DNA from: Chloroflexota bacterium
GTDB taxonomy: Bacteria > Chloroflexota > Anaerolineae > Anaerolineales > Anaerolineaceae
Length of the DNA stretch: 64,000 bases
Direction of reading: 5' to 3'
Assembly (NCBI GenBank): GCA_016887485.1
Contig: CP069394.1
Location: 310,001 to 374,000, forward strand
Numbering within the stretch: the stretch's first letter is position 1; every line of letters begins with the position of its first letter. Positions 16,780-25,439 of the stretch are shown here, piece by piece. The notes under the pieces were generated by a model. That model was not told where the DNA came from. It saw only the letters and a program-made list of their open reading frames with translations, and searched no databases. The position numbers and the translations under genes were made by a program.

Positions 16780-17028
16780 TTATTTCTTTTTATTTTTCTT
16801 GTTCTCAACCTCGACCGCTTCATAGCTGAACGCTCTGGTGATGTCCACCTCAAAGGCATCTGCAATGGCGAAGGCGAGTTTGAGAGAGGGGGAGTATTTG
16901 TTCGCTTCAATGGCGATGATCGTTTGGCGTGAGACGCCTACTTTTTGGGCCAGGGCTTGTTGGGTCATCTCATCGGCGAAGAAGCGCAGCTCTCGGATGT
17001 TGTTGTGGATAATGATCTCTTTAGCCAT
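16780..17028 (-). CDS. XRE-family transcriptional regulator
   Basis: 82 residues: a single helix-turn-helix (TQQALAQKVGVSRQTIIAIEANKYSPSL, about 22-49) and a lysine-rich tail. Its ATG overlaps the end of the upstream membrane protein gene by 8 bp, so the two are translated together. Small XRE proteins paired with a 3-4-helix membrane protein are a known two-gene arrangement in which the regulator usually controls its own operon. The dyads in the promoter at 17553-17581 are the obvious binding site. Confidence 0.85.
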   Translation of the reverse strand: MAKEIIIHNNIRELRFFADEMTQQALAQKVGVSRQTIIAIEANKYSPSLKLAFAIADAFEVDITRAFSYEAVEVENKKNKKK

Positions 17029-17515
17029 GGATTGCGCCCTTCCGGTAGAGGATCAGATTGACAATACCTTCAGCAATTGTCCCGATGAAAAAAGCGCCAT
17101 AGATCAGGTTCAGCATCACGGCTGGCGGGAAGTCCAGAAGGATGGACGCCAATCCGAGCATCAGACCGGCGCTCAGGGTAGCTGAATTCGCCTTTGAAGA
17201 TTTGAGCTCAAGCAGTTTGTCGCGTTCATCTTCGATCAGGGCGCCTTTTAGTGCTTCTTCGATCTCTGCATTTTCCGGATCTTCCTGCTTGATGGCTTCT
17301 TTTACTGAAACACCAATTGAGAGGAGAACGTGGAATACGATCTGGATGATGATGGCTGCGACAATTGCTATGCCGATAAAGGTCAGCATGGTGATAGCCC
17401 AGGGTTTGAGGGCAGTTGTCCAGGTGTGCTTGGAAAAGGCGGTGAGGCAGTAGGCAGCGTAGACAGCCGCCATTGTGAAGATATTGACTAGGGTCCTTCT
17501 TTGTGGATATGACAT
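17021..17515 (-). CDS. Four-helix membrane protein paired with the XRE regulator
   Basis: 164 residues with hydrophobic segments near 10-27, 40-65, 108-126 and 130-157, and a charged cytoplasmic loop in the middle (KEAIKQEDPENAEIEEALKG). It resembles DUF2178-type proteins that accompany XRE regulators. ATG at 17515 follows AAGGAG. Function unknown; perhaps it senses membrane state and modulates the partner regulator (inference). Confidence 0.75.
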   Translation of the reverse strand: MSYPQRRTLVNIFTMAAVYAAYCLTAFSKHTWTTALKPWAITMLTFIGIAIVAAIIIQIVFHVLLSIGVSVKEAIKQEDPENAEIEEALKGALIEDERDKLLELKSSKANSATLSAGLMLGLASILLDFPPAVMLNLIYGAFFIGTIAEGIVNLILYRKGAIHG

Positions 17516-17552
17516 TTTATTTACTCCTTATTAAGTTTGTTTTACCTGACAC

Positions 17553-17581
17553 ATTGTATACTATTTTAGCCAAAATGTCAA
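17553..17581 (-). promoter_or_regulatory. Consensus promoter with operator dyads for the XRE operon
   Basis: TTGACA (17576-17581), exactly 17 bp, TACAAT (17553-17558). The spacer contains the dyad ATTTT-AGCC-AAAAT (17563-17576), and TGACA/TGTCA arms flank the promoter (17547-17551, 17576-17580). A regulator bound here would block RNA polymerase, fitting autorepression. Confidence 0.75.
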
Positions 17582-17646
17582 GAAAATATTACATTATGTT
17601 AAGAATATCAGTCATGCAGAAATGAAATCGCCCCCAGATACGTTAC

Positions 17647-17675
17647 TTGAAATGCCTGTCCGGGTTATATAAAAT
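17647..17675 (+). promoter_or_regulatory. Promoter of the acyltransferase gene
   Basis: TTGAAA (17647-17652), 17-bp spacer, TAAAAT (17670-17675). It overlaps the possible early start codons, supporting the downstream ATG at 17707. Confidence 0.5.
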
Positions 17676-17706
17676 GAAAGTACCTCATCCACCAGGGCAA
17701 ATCCTT

Positions 17707-18612
17707 ATGTCTGAAGTTGCATCAGCTTCAACAATCCAATCTGCGATCACCGATGAGATTTTCTTCGCTCTCGGGCTAAAGCACAGGGGACTTGTGCGGC
17801 GCGCGTTGGGATGGGTTTTTGCCTTGCCCACGCGTCATTTCGCACGGCACATGGCCGCGGTGGACGTGGCTATAGCGAAAGGGGGGGCACCCGCGGGCTG
17901 CCGGGTGATGATGGAGAGGTTGGATGTGGATATACGAGCATCGGGTGTGGAGCATATTCCAACTTCCGGCCCAGTCATGCTATTGGCAACCCACCCAGGT
18001 GCTTATGATTCGATGGCCATTGGCAGCCTGGTACCCCGCACGGACCTGAAGGTTATAGCAACCGGGACGAGGCTATATTCGGTGATGCCTAATCTGCGGC
18101 CGAATGTCTTTTTTGTGAAGAAGGGTGACGTGCGGGAAAATATGATGACCTTACGCAATGCCATTGAGCACTTGCGTCAGGGCGGAACCTTATTACAGTT
18201 TGGCTCTGGGAGAATAGAACCCGATCCCGCAACGGACCCGGTGGGGGATGGTATCTTTGCCAAGTGGTCGCCCAGCCTGGAGATAATTCTCCGCAAGGCA
18301 CCCGAAACGACAGTAATCCCGACTGTTCCCAGCGGGGTGCTGCTAAAGCGTTTCCGGGACAGCCCGCTCACACGGCTGCGAAAGGAAAATGTGGACAGGC
18401 GAAGATTGGGGGAATTTATTCAGATACTCCAGCAGCTTGCCTTCCCGAAAAGCGTCGAGGGAAAGGCGAATATCAGCTTTGGAGAACCATTCCGGTTAGC
18501 TGATCTGGAAGCGGTAAGTTCTGGGCAGCGAGTGATGGCCGCGGCGATTGCGCGGGTGAAAGAGACGCTGGCGGAGCATCGTAATTGGATTTCAAAATTG
18601 GAAGCTGAATAA
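17707..18612 (+). CDS. PlsC-like acyltransferase
   Basis: 301 residues from ATG 17707; the reading frame is open further up, but a TTG at 17647 and an ATG at 17674 fall in or right beside the promoter boxes. The catalytic HX4D motif is HPGAYD (His96, Asp101). It is followed by VIATGTRLY, FFVKKGDVREN and a block FGSGRIEPDP in the place of the substrate-binding glycine-rich motif. These enzymes move fatty acyl groups onto lysophosphatidate or similar acceptors at the membrane surface. The HP variant instead of the usual NH before the motif places it off the main PlsC branch, so the acceptor is uncertain. Confidence 0.75.
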   Translation: MSEVASASTIQSAITDEIFFALGLKHRGLVRRALGWVFALPTRHFARHMAAVDVAIAKGGAPAGCRVMMERLDVDIRASGVEHIPTSGPVMLLATHPGAYDSMAIGSLVPRTDLKVIATGTRLYSVMPNLRPNVFFVKKGDVRENMMTLRNAIEHLRQGGTLLQFGSGRIEPDPATDPVGDGIFAKWSPSLEIILRKAPETTVIPTVPSGVLLKRFRDSPLTRLRKENVDRRRLGEFIQILQQLAFPKSVEGKANISFGEPFRLADLEAVSSGQRVMAAAIARVKETLAEHRNWISKLEAE

Positions 18613-18620
18613 AACGAATC

Positions 18621-19064
18621 CTATTGGTTATAGGCCCCATCAATGTATTTACTGAGCTGCTCGATGGTGTATTCATGTTGGGAGATGATCGCTTTGACCA
18701 CGTCGCCAATGGACACCAACCCAACAAGCTGGCCTGCTTCCACAACGGGCAGGTGGCGGATATGTTCATCGCTCATCAGCTGCATGCATTCCTCAATTCC
18801 TGCATCAGGGCTGATAGTAAAAACTTCCCGAGTCATCAGGGTGACAGCCTGCCGGTTCAGATATAAGGCCTCCTCCGAGGCAATCTGGCGGACGATATCA
18901 CGCTCGGAAATAATCCCGACGATCTGACCATTCTCCATGATCAACAATGCGCCGACATCTTTTTCAGCCAGGATCTGGATGGTGCTGAAGACCGTGGTCT
19001 CAGGTGCAATTGTCCATACCTGATCCCCCTTGACTCTCAACAAATCACGTACTGTCGTGAACAT
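18621..19064 (-). CDS. Tandem CBS-domain protein
   Basis: 147 residues made of two CBS motifs, residues about 10-65 (GALLIMENGQIVGIISERDI) and 75-130 (HLPVVEAGQLVGLVSIGDV). ATG at 19064 follows AAGGAG. Such stand-alone pairs bind adenine nucleotides and act as energy-state sensors on partners that are not identifiable here. Confidence 0.85.
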   Translation of the reverse strand: MFTTVRDLLRVKGDQVWTIAPETTVFSTIQILAEKDVGALLIMENGQIVGIISERDIVRQIASEEALYLNRQAVTLMTREVFTISPDAGIEECMQLMSDEHIRHLPVVEAGQLVGLVSIGDVVKAIISQHEYTIEQLSKYIDGAYNQ

Positions 19065-19185
19065 GGTTTGCTCCTTATGGCAAGGGATGAATTTTTCGTT
19101 ATGAGAAGTGGATGCGCTGATGCGAAGTTGTGGCGCTCTATAATTATTTTACACTGACAGGCGGTTGGAATTCAAACATTTCTGC

Positions 19186-19857
19186 TTAGAATCCCCGTGT
19201 CTGACCTTTCCAGGGGGGAGTTGAGCCCGCTATGTATTCCTCTACACCAGGCCCACCCAAACGACGCAGGCGCCAGACCCCATAGATGTAACTCAACACG
19301 AGTACCAGAAGTGTGACCGGCCAACCGAGCAGTGTCTCGATCCAGGTGAGCGCGCTAAGCTGGTCTTTCAGGTATAAGGTTAACTGTAAACCGAATCGAG
19401 CGAGGAAGAAAACCAACCAGGCGATGGTGACCTCACGATAAGCCGGGTGGATATCTTTTCGCCAGAACCAATCTCGTGGCCAGCCCCGACTGAGGTGGCT
19501 GACCCAGGCTGCGAGGGGTTTTCCGATCAGCAAACTGATCAAGGCTGCCAGGATCATAAATGCACTTGTGACCAGTGCGGGGAGGAAGTAATTAATCGCA
19601 TCCTGGGTGAGCAGGGTTAGGCCGACAGCAATGCCAACCAACACCAAACCGGCCAAGGAATATCCCCAGGGTTGTTTTTTGATTATCCGCAGTACGCCCA
19701 AAACAAGGCTCAGTCCCAGGGCTGTGATGGCACCGACTGTCAGCCCAAAAGCTGCATTAGTGAGCGCAAAAACGAGGGGCAGGATCAGAGCATCGAGAGT
19801 CTTGCCGGTCAGAATGGATTTTAGTTCCTGGCCGATTTCTTTGAGATCAAATTTCAT
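19186..19857 (-). CDS. DUF3159-like multi-pass membrane protein
   Basis: 223 residues from ATG 19857, the start that follows the upstream stop by two bases; the reading from 19917 would overlap that gene. About six hydrophobic segments; PRDWFWRKDIHPAYREVTIAW and the closing Gly-rich, charged tail resemble DUF3159 proteins. Function unknown. It is the last gene of the five-gene DegV-led operon. Confidence 0.65.
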   Translation of the reverse strand: MKFDLKEIGQELKSILTGKTLDALILPLVFALTNAAFGLTVGAITALGLSLVLGVLRIIKKQPWGYSLAGLVLVGIAVGLTLLTQDAINYFLPALVTSAFMILAALISLLIGKPLAAWVSHLSRGWPRDWFWRKDIHPAYREVTIAWLVFFLARFGLQLTLYLKDQLSALTWIETLLGWPVTLLVLVLSYIYGVWRLRRLGGPGVEEYIAGSTPPWKGQTRGF

Positions 19858-19859
19858 GC

Positions 19860-20210
19860 TTATCCCGGCAAAACTAGAATAATACCCAAAACGATCTCCA
19901 CGGCTAAGCTGATCCAATTGGATTGAACAACGGATTTATCCACGAACATTGATATCGCGCGAACCAGGCCGACAAAGAGATAGGTCACACCCAGCATGGT
20001 GTAGGTTTGCGGTAGTCGGTAGTAGAGTGCCATCACGCCCAAAGCGATAAAGAAAGCTCCCAGCACCGCTCGGATTTCAGTTATACCGCGTGGGCCAGGC
20101 GCTTCGAGGCCAGTGAAACCGTAAACTGAGCGAGGATTAATCAAAGAGATCAGGCCCGTGGCGATGGTTGCCAGGCCGGCAATGATCTTCAAGATATTTT
20201 GTAGATTCAT
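19860..20210 (-). CDS. DUF4345-like small membrane protein
   Basis: 116 residues, four hydrophobic segments. GITEIRAVLGAFFIALGVMAL is the conserved centre of this family. Start ATG 20210 is taken because AAGGAA precedes it and it does not overlap the upstream gene, which stops at 20215. Function unknown. Confidence 0.7.
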   Translation of the reverse strand: MNLQNILKIIAGLATIATGLISLINPRSVYGFTGLEAPGPRGITEIRAVLGAFFIALGVMALYYRLPQTYTMLGVTYLFVGLVRAISMFVDKSVVQSNWISLAVEIVLGIILVLPG

Positions 20211-20214
20211 GGGA

Positions 20215-20571
20215 CTATTCCTTTCCAATTTTTGTCAGGATTTGATCTTTTCGGTCACCGAGGAAAAAGCTCAACCAGTCACCTTTGGACCGAATCAATG
20301 CAATGAGCAGATATAAACTGCCGGTGAAGAAGCCCAGACCCATCATCAAAACGATCCAAATAATGGCAGCTAATATATTCTTCTCACGAAATGCGATCCA
20401 AATCGAGAACAAGGTGAAGCCTACGTATAGATCCACAAATGAGACAATACCCCAGGGATTAGCCAGAAGTTCTGCACCATCTTGTGAGAAATTACCATCT
20501 ACAAAACCGTTGACCAAAACCGCGGTCATAGCAATAATACCGATAATTGCGATAAGCTTCGCTATTTTCAA
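20215..20571 (-). CDS. DUF1475-like small membrane protein
   Basis: 118 residues. The start is TTG at 20571: AAGGAGG lies seven bases ahead, and this start follows the upstream stop at once. Longer readings from 20682 run antiphase through the upstream gene. Three hydrophobic segments with VSFVDLYVGFTLFSIWIAFRE and an ending GDWLSFFLG typical of the family. Function unknown; co-translated with the reductase-like protein before it. Confidence 0.7.
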   Translation of the reverse strand: MKIAKLIAIIGIIAMTAVLVNGFVDGNFSQDGAELLANPWGIVSFVDLYVGFTLFSIWIAFREKNILAAIIWIVLMMGLGFFTGSLYLLIALIRSKGDWLSFFLGDRKDQILTKIGKE

Positions 20572-20572
20572 T

Positions 20573-21373
20573 TTAATCCTCCTTTGATTTTGGAAACCAG
20601 GGGATGAAGGCACTGGTTCTTTTGACATAGTCTTCGTAACCTGGTTTGGTTTTTGTGAGGGTTTTTTCGAGCAGAGAAACACCAGAGACGCGGACCAGGA
20701 GAAGAGTCATAATGATAGGGCTGAAGATTGTCCACCAGCCACCAGCAGGCACAGCGAGCAGATAGTAGGCCCACCATTGAGCCGAATCGCCGAAATAGTT
20801 AGGGTGGCGGGAGTAACGCCAGACGCCGGTTTTGAGAACCTTGCCCTTATTTTCGGGACTGGCTTTAAAACGGGTTAATTGGGCATCGCCAAAGGCCTCA
20901 AAATAGAAACCGAAAAGCCAGAGTGCTATGGCTATACCATCAAATATGACCAAGGCATCTGAAGTGTTGGGGTTTTGTACGGCCGTCAATGGTGCAGCAA
21001 TGATCCACATCAGGAGGCCTTGGAATAGGAAGACCTTGAAGTAACTTTTCCACCACCACTGCGGCCCATTTTCTTCGCGCATTTTGACGTAGCGAAAATC
21101 TTCACCTTTACCCCAATTTCGGATCAGGATGTGGATGGATAGCCGCAGCCCCCAGATGGTCACCAGACTCACAACGAGCCAATCACGGGGCCCCAGGCTT
21201 TCGAGGGTGGAGAAGAACGCAACCCAAGCGGAAAGGACAAACCCTGCACCCCAAAAGATATCGACGATGCTGCTGTCTTTGAGAAGCATGCTGATAATCC
21301 ATAATGTGGTCATCAAGCCTACAATCCACAGCCCTGTCATAGCGTGCAGTTGGAGAAATTCTAGTGTAGCCAT
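20573..21373 (-). CDS. DUF1295 / steroid 5-alpha-reductase-like membrane enzyme
   Basis: 266 residues, about seven hydrophobic segments. The C-terminal half carries the NADPH-binding signature seen as TGVWRYSRHPNYFGD and the final PGYEDYVKRTSAFIPWFPK, diagnostic of this family, related to isoprenylcysteine methyltransferases. Probably reduces a double bond in a lipid; the substrate is unknown. Its start overlaps the degV gene by 13 bp. Confidence 0.85.
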   Translation of the reverse strand: MATLEFLQLHAMTGLWIVGLMTTLWIISMLLKDSSIVDIFWGAGFVLSAWVAFFSTLESLGPRDWLVVSLVTIWGLRLSIHILIRNWGKGEDFRYVKMREENGPQWWWKSYFKVFLFQGLLMWIIAAPLTAVQNPNTSDALVIFDGIAIALWLFGFYFEAFGDAQLTRFKASPENKGKVLKTGVWRYSRHPNYFGDSAQWWAYYLLAVPAGGWWTIFSPIIMTLLLVRVSGVSLLEKTLTKTKPGYEDYVKRTSAFIPWFPKSKED

Positions 21374-22248
21374 CGATATAACCCTTTCTTTGGTTCTTGA
21401 TCCAATCCCTCTTTTTCAATCCAGTTGATGCACAATGCACCGGGGCCAACATGGAAACCCAATGCCGGATTAACCTCTGTGACCCAGGGCTTTGGCAGGT
21501 CAGGGTAATGTTCCTGCAGGTGTTGGATCAATTCATCCGCCTGGTCCGGAACATTGGCGTGGGTAATGCCAAAATATTCTGACCGTGGTCTGACTTCAAG
21601 GGCCCTATGGAGGACTTTTTCAAATGCTTTACTTCTCGTTCGGGCAACTTCCATTTTCGAGATATATTCGTGCATTTTCAGGATGGGTTTGATGCCCAGC
21701 AGGCTTATCACACTATGCTGGATGGAATTGATCCGGCCGCCTCGTAACAGATAGTCAATGGTATCCAGTTTGGCATAAGCGTATGCCCGATGGATGGCTG
21801 CATTGAGAATATCCTGGATGGCTTGAATGTTTTTGCCTTCTTTGGCTGCTTTTGCGGCTTCTACCACGATTAGGCCTAAAGCCATGGAGAGGTTCCCTGA
21901 ATCAATGGGATAAACCGGGATTCCTTTGAATTGTTCAGCAGCGATTTGAGCTGATTCCAGAATAGCGCTTAGTGTTCTGGAAATATGAATTGAGAAAATG
22001 GCTTCTGCGCCATTGTCCATCAGGTGCTGATACGTTTCGATGAATTTACCGGGAGATGGCGCAGCTGTGCTTGAATTGTGGCTGGAATTTGGCAGAGCCT
22101 TATAGAATTGATCGCGGGTTAGGTCAATCGTATCCAGGTAATCAATGTTATTGAGCCGGACATGAAGAGGAAGAATGGTGATGGGCAGATTGGCTGCAAT
22201 CTCAGGAGGTATATCGCTGGTTGTGTCTGTAATAATTTGGATGGTCAT
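21361..22248 (-). CDS. DegV-family fatty-acid-binding protein
   Basis: 295 residues. TDTTSDIPPEI at the N-terminus, STAAPSPGKF and the IDYLLRGGRI motif (about 164-173) mark the family. Related FakB proteins hold a fatty acid for phosphorylation by FakA. ATG at 22248 follows AAAGGGA. As first gene of an operon with a 5-alpha-reductase-like enzyme and three small membrane proteins, it suggests the operon handles or modifies fatty acids or membrane lipids. Confidence 0.88.
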   Translation of the reverse strand: MTIQIITDTTSDIPPEIAANLPITILPLHVRLNNIDYLDTIDLTRDQFYKALPNSSHNSSTAAPSPGKFIETYQHLMDNGAEAIFSIHISRTLSAILESAQIAAEQFKGIPVYPIDSGNLSMALGLIVVEAAKAAKEGKNIQAIQDILNAAIHRAYAYAKLDTIDYLLRGGRINSIQHSVISLLGIKPILKMHEYISKMEVARTRSKAFEKVLHRALEVRPRSEYFGITHANVPDQADELIQHLQEHYPDLPKPWVTEVNPALGFHVGPGALCINWIEKEGLDQEPKKGLYRWLH

Positions 22249-22950
22249 TATTCCCTTTCCAAGTTAATATTTTGTGCGTTATTTCATTTTTTATTTTTAT
22301 TATAGAAGAAGATAGAAATGGAAATCAATTATTGTACAACCTTTGAATAGCCTGTCTCGTGTTATTCGGAAGAGTGGAACAGGGATATTCGGGAATTTGA
22401 GTGCTTAGGGCACTGAAAACGAATTGGAAATTTCGAAAATTTGTCTAAAAACTTGATTTTTCTTATTCATCTGAGCCTTCCACCCAAACTACAATGTTTG
22501 ATTAGGCGGAAGGTCTATATATTATGTGATCCAAACGCATTCAGCTTCATCTTCACAAGGACTGTCGAATTCAGGTGGACGGAGTGCTCAGAATCTGGGT
22601 CGGGCCAACGGAGAACCATCCCCTGACTCATCCCGATTTTCAGGGAGTGATCCCTGAGAGAGGGTATGACAGGGGAATGGTACCTTTTTGGGACAGAAAC
22701 CCTTATCATAATCTGCAGGCTAGTGAGGACGGACTCTAGAGACAACCCTTGCGCAGCAGCTGGAAGAGACGCATGTGACCATTTTTAACCAAAAATGCAG
22801 CGCGCTTCGGGGGAATTTTGGGAGTTATCCCCTTATCCTTAGTTTATACTCATGATTTCTATAATGTGATTACTCCTAAGTAGAACAAATGATTTTGTTG
22901 TAGTTATTGAGTTAATCACCAAGAACTTCTATTAGAGAACTGATAAGAAT
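22249..22950. other. Long intergenic region before the diguanylate cyclase gene
   Basis: About 700 bp. Two overlapping antiparallel ORFs of 60-76 codons (22441-22745) have no ribosome sites. A CCTTCC/GGAAGG inverted repeat near 22480-22520 may form a hairpin. TATAAT at 22860-22865 lies about 85 bp before the start codon, without a good -35. I saw no cyclic-di-GMP riboswitch signature. Confidence 0.4.
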
Positions 22951-24537
22951 ATGAACGAGAGAGTATTTTTAGTTGTTGAATTGATTCTTACGGCAATGGT
23001 TCTGTTTCTTTTAGGGGTAATGTCCTGGAGCCGGCGATCAACCGGAAAAGCGGCTGTGTTTTTAGCCATTAGTTTGTGGTCTGTGGGCATCTATAGTTTT
23101 GGCTATGGGATGGAGCTCAACTCATCCACACAGCAGGCCATTTTCTTTTGGGTTCGTTTTGAGCATTGGGGGATCCAACTGATTGCGCCAACCTGGCTGC
23201 TCTTTGCGATGAGCGTGTCGGGCTATGAAAAGAAAATCAAGCCATCGCTGATGGTACTTCTTGCAATTATCCCTTTGTATCTTTTTATTACCTCTCAAAC
23301 GCTTGGTGGACTGAACTGGGCCCATTGGAACCCAAGAGTGGACTTTAGCGGTCCTTTCCCAATGTTTGTCTATGATCGGAATGTATGGAACTATATTGCA
23401 GCTGGGTTTTATCTCATATGCCTGGCGTTTAGCACCGTTCTGTTTACAATCTCCTTATTCAACTCTGTGGCGACCTTTAGGAGAAATGCGGCTGTCTATC
23501 TGCTTGGTTCATTGCCGCCGCTGATCGGACAGCTGTTCCATAATTTTAAGCTCTTACCATCAAATATTGACTATACGCCTTTTATGTTGTCCATCAGTGG
23601 TTTGTTCTTTGTCTATGGTTTCACCAAGCTGCGCCTTTTGGATATTATCCCCTTGGCGCGGGACACGATCTTTGAGAATATGAACACTGGGGTTATGATT
23701 TTGGATCGTGAAGATCGGATCGTGGATTACAACCCTGCCATGCAAATCATCGTGCCAGAGTTGGATAAAAAAGTCATTGGGAAGACTATTTATAAGACTT
23801 TTCCTAATGACCCTTCCTTGTTGGAGCTTGTGAGAGGGGTAAAATCAGGGCGGATTGAGTTGAAGTTTGATGAAGGTGTTGCCACGGCTTACTATCGGGT
23901 GAGCATGGCAAGCATGCAGGATAAAAAAGGCCAGCTAATTGGTAAAATCATCAATTTTTATGAGTTCACCATGGAAAAGGACCTTCTGGATGAATTGGTA
24001 AATCAGGCGGCTCATGATGGATTGACTGGGATTTACAATCGGCAATATTTTATGAAGCTGGCTGAAAAGGAGATCCTGCGACACAATCGCTATGGCGGTG
24101 ACCTCTCATTGATAATGATGGACCTAGATCACTTTAAACAGATCAATGATACTTATGGACATGCAGCAGGTGACCTTGTGTTGCGGACAGTAACGGATAT
24201 CTTCTCAAAGATGATCCGCCAATCAGATATCTTTGCCAGGATAGGTGGCGAGGAATTTATCATGCTGCTGCCGGAGACAAAGCTTGAATCGGCTCAGATT
24301 CTTGCGGAACGGTTGCGCAACACTCTGGATCTGACATTGATTGAATATGAGGGGCAGCAGTTTTATGCCCATGCCAGCTTTGGGGTTTCCGGCGAGGGAC
24401 CAGATGAACAACGCAGCCTTGATGATCTTTACCGGGTTGCCGATCGAGCCCTTTACCGGGCGAAATCGATGGGTGGCTCATCCGTTTGCGTCAATACACA
24501 TAACCCTTTTCTGATGGCTGAGGCCGAAAGTCACTAA
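22951..24537 (+). CDS. Membrane-bound diguanylate cyclase (7TM-PAS-GGDEF)
   Basis: 528 residues. Residues 1-230 form about seven membrane helices of the type used as sensors by histidine kinases. A PAS domain follows (about 237-345, FENMNTGVMILDREDRIVDYNPAM), then a GGDEF domain from about 350. The active site reads GGEEF (432-436) and an inhibitory RxxD site (Arg423-Asp426) is five residues before it, so it should make cyclic di-GMP under product feedback. DLDHFKQINDTYGHAAGD is intact. The ligand is unknown. It stands alone and ends at a strong terminator. Confidence 0.92.
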   Translation: MNERVFLVVELILTAMVLFLLGVMSWSRRSTGKAAVFLAISLWSVGIYSFGYGMELNSSTQQAIFFWVRFEHWGIQLIAPTWLLFAMSVSGYEKKIKPSLMVLLAIIPLYLFITSQTLGGLNWAHWNPRVDFSGPFPMFVYDRNVWNYIAAGFYLICLAFSTVLFTISLFNSVATFRRNAAVYLLGSLPPLIGQLFHNFKLLPSNIDYTPFMLSISGLFFVYGFTKLRLLDIIPLARDTIFENMNTGVMILDREDRIVDYNPAMQIIVPELDKKVIGKTIYKTFPNDPSLLELVRGVKSGRIELKFDEGVATAYYRVSMASMQDKKGQLIGKIINFYEFTMEKDLLDELVNQAAHDGLTGIYNRQYFMKLAEKEILRHNRYGGDLSLIMMDLDHFKQINDTYGHAAGDLVLRTVTDIFSKMIRQSDIFARIGGEEFIMLLPETKLESAQILAERLRNTLDLTLIEYEGQQFYAHASFGVSGEGPDEQRSLDDLYRVADRALYRAKSMGGSSVCVNTHNPFLMAEAESH

Positions 24538-24553
24538 ATAAATTTGTAGAATA

Positions 24554-24586
24554 AAAAATGCGGTGCTGATAAAGCACCGCATTTTT
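24554..24586. terminator. Bidirectional terminator between the cyclase and cold-shock genes
   Basis: Perfect 14-bp stem AAAAATGCGGTGCT/AGCACCGCATTTTT with 5-base loop; A-run and T-run on either side serve both convergent genes. Confidence 0.9.
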
Positions 24587-24608
24587 CTAATTTTGAATAA
24601 TTTACAAC

Positions 24609-24824
24609 TCAGTCAATGATTTCAACATTCTGAGCCTGGGGGCCTTTTTGACCCTGGACGACTTCAAACTCAACACGCTGACCTTCGCGGAGGGTCCGGA
24701 AACCCTCAGCATTGATCGCCGTGAAGTGAACAAAGACGTCTTTTTCGCCGCTGTCGCGGGCAATGAAACCATAGCCCTTTTCGCCGTTGAACCATTTGAC
24801 AACGCCAAGTTCTCGTTCTGCCAT
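24609..24824 (-). CDS. Cold-shock protein
   Basis: 71-residue single cold-shock domain with RNP1 KGYGFIAR and RNP2 VFVHFTAI. It binds single-stranded RNA/DNA as a chaperone. ATG at 24824 is chosen because GGAGG precedes it and the length then matches CspA; the reading from 24881 adds an unrelated N-terminus. The leader from the predicted promoter is about 100 nt, in keeping with cold-inducible csp mRNAs. Confidence 0.93.
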   Translation of the reverse strand: MAERELGVVKWFNGEKGYGFIARDSGEKDVFVHFTAINAEGFRTLREGQRVEFEVVQGQKGPQAQNVEIID

Positions 24825-24933
24825 GCCTGGAAACCTCCTTATTACAATATTCCTACCTAATCCTGCTAACGTACTTTCCAAACAAGAACAAAACGAGCCT
24901 TCTTTTTTGAAATTCCGTTAACCATCCTTTTCA

Positions 24934-24962
24934 AATATACTATGGTTTATTTTCCCCGTCAA
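24934..24962 (-). promoter_or_regulatory. Promoter of the cold-shock gene
   Basis: TTGACG (24957-24962), 17 bp, TATATT (24934-24939) on the minus strand. Confidence 0.65.
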
Positions 24963-24991
24963 TTATATTTGTAAAAAGGCCAATAAAATCA

Positions 24992-25014
24992 AAACTGCCC
25001 GTAAGGGGCAGTTT
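24992..25014. terminator. Terminator after the DUF1232 gene
   Basis: AAACTGCCC/GGGCAGTTT stem with a 5-base loop; T-rich on both sides. Confidence 0.75.
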
Positions 25015-25049
25015 GGTTTTTATCAAGTAAGGGTGTTTACCCGGAAATC

Positions 25050-25373
25050 TTAGTCATTCTCTGTGGGTGTCTCAGATTTCGCAACGTTTTTCTTTTCAGC
25101 CCGGTATTTCTTCCCTTCTGTAGCTTCCACAATGCCCGCGATGATCAGCATGACTGCAAGGCTTTCATCCAGGTTGCCTATACCGGGGATGACATCCGGG
25201 ATCAACTCCAAGAGGCCGGCAGTGGGATTCAATAAGTAGACTACACCAATGACAGCCAGAACATAAACCAACCAGGCAGGCCACCCATGTTTGGAAAGGG
25301 GTTCACTGATCGCCTTGACGAATCCTGAAGGGCCTTCTTTTACTTTATCCAGGGGGGTGATTTCTTTATCCAT
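25050..25373 (-). CDS. DUF1232 (YkvA-like) membrane protein
   Basis: 107 residues from ATG 25373, which follows AAGGAG; an earlier in-frame start at 25424 lacks one. LNPTAGLLELIPDVIPGIGNLDESLAVMLI is the DUF1232 signature around a membrane hairpin (about 33-83). Role unknown. Lysine/glutamate-rich tail. Confidence 0.75.
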   Translation of the reverse strand: MDKEITPLDKVKEGPSGFVKAISEPLSKHGWPAWLVYVLAVIGVVYLLNPTAGLLELIPDVIPGIGNLDESLAVMLIIAGIVEATEGKKYRAEKKNVAKSETPTEND

Positions 25374-25439
25374 TTTTCTCCTTATCTTTCTTCTCTTTGG
25401 ATATCTTACTTTTATTTTTACCATTAATCCTTGCGGATG

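Noticed and set aside
22441-22745. Two short ORFs before the diguanylate cyclase gene
   Set aside because: No ribosome sites, overlapping on opposite strands, no recognisable product.
22249-22950. Cyclic-di-GMP riboswitch upstream of the diguanylate cyclase
   Set aside because: No conserved riboswitch core was found; only a weak inverted repeat.
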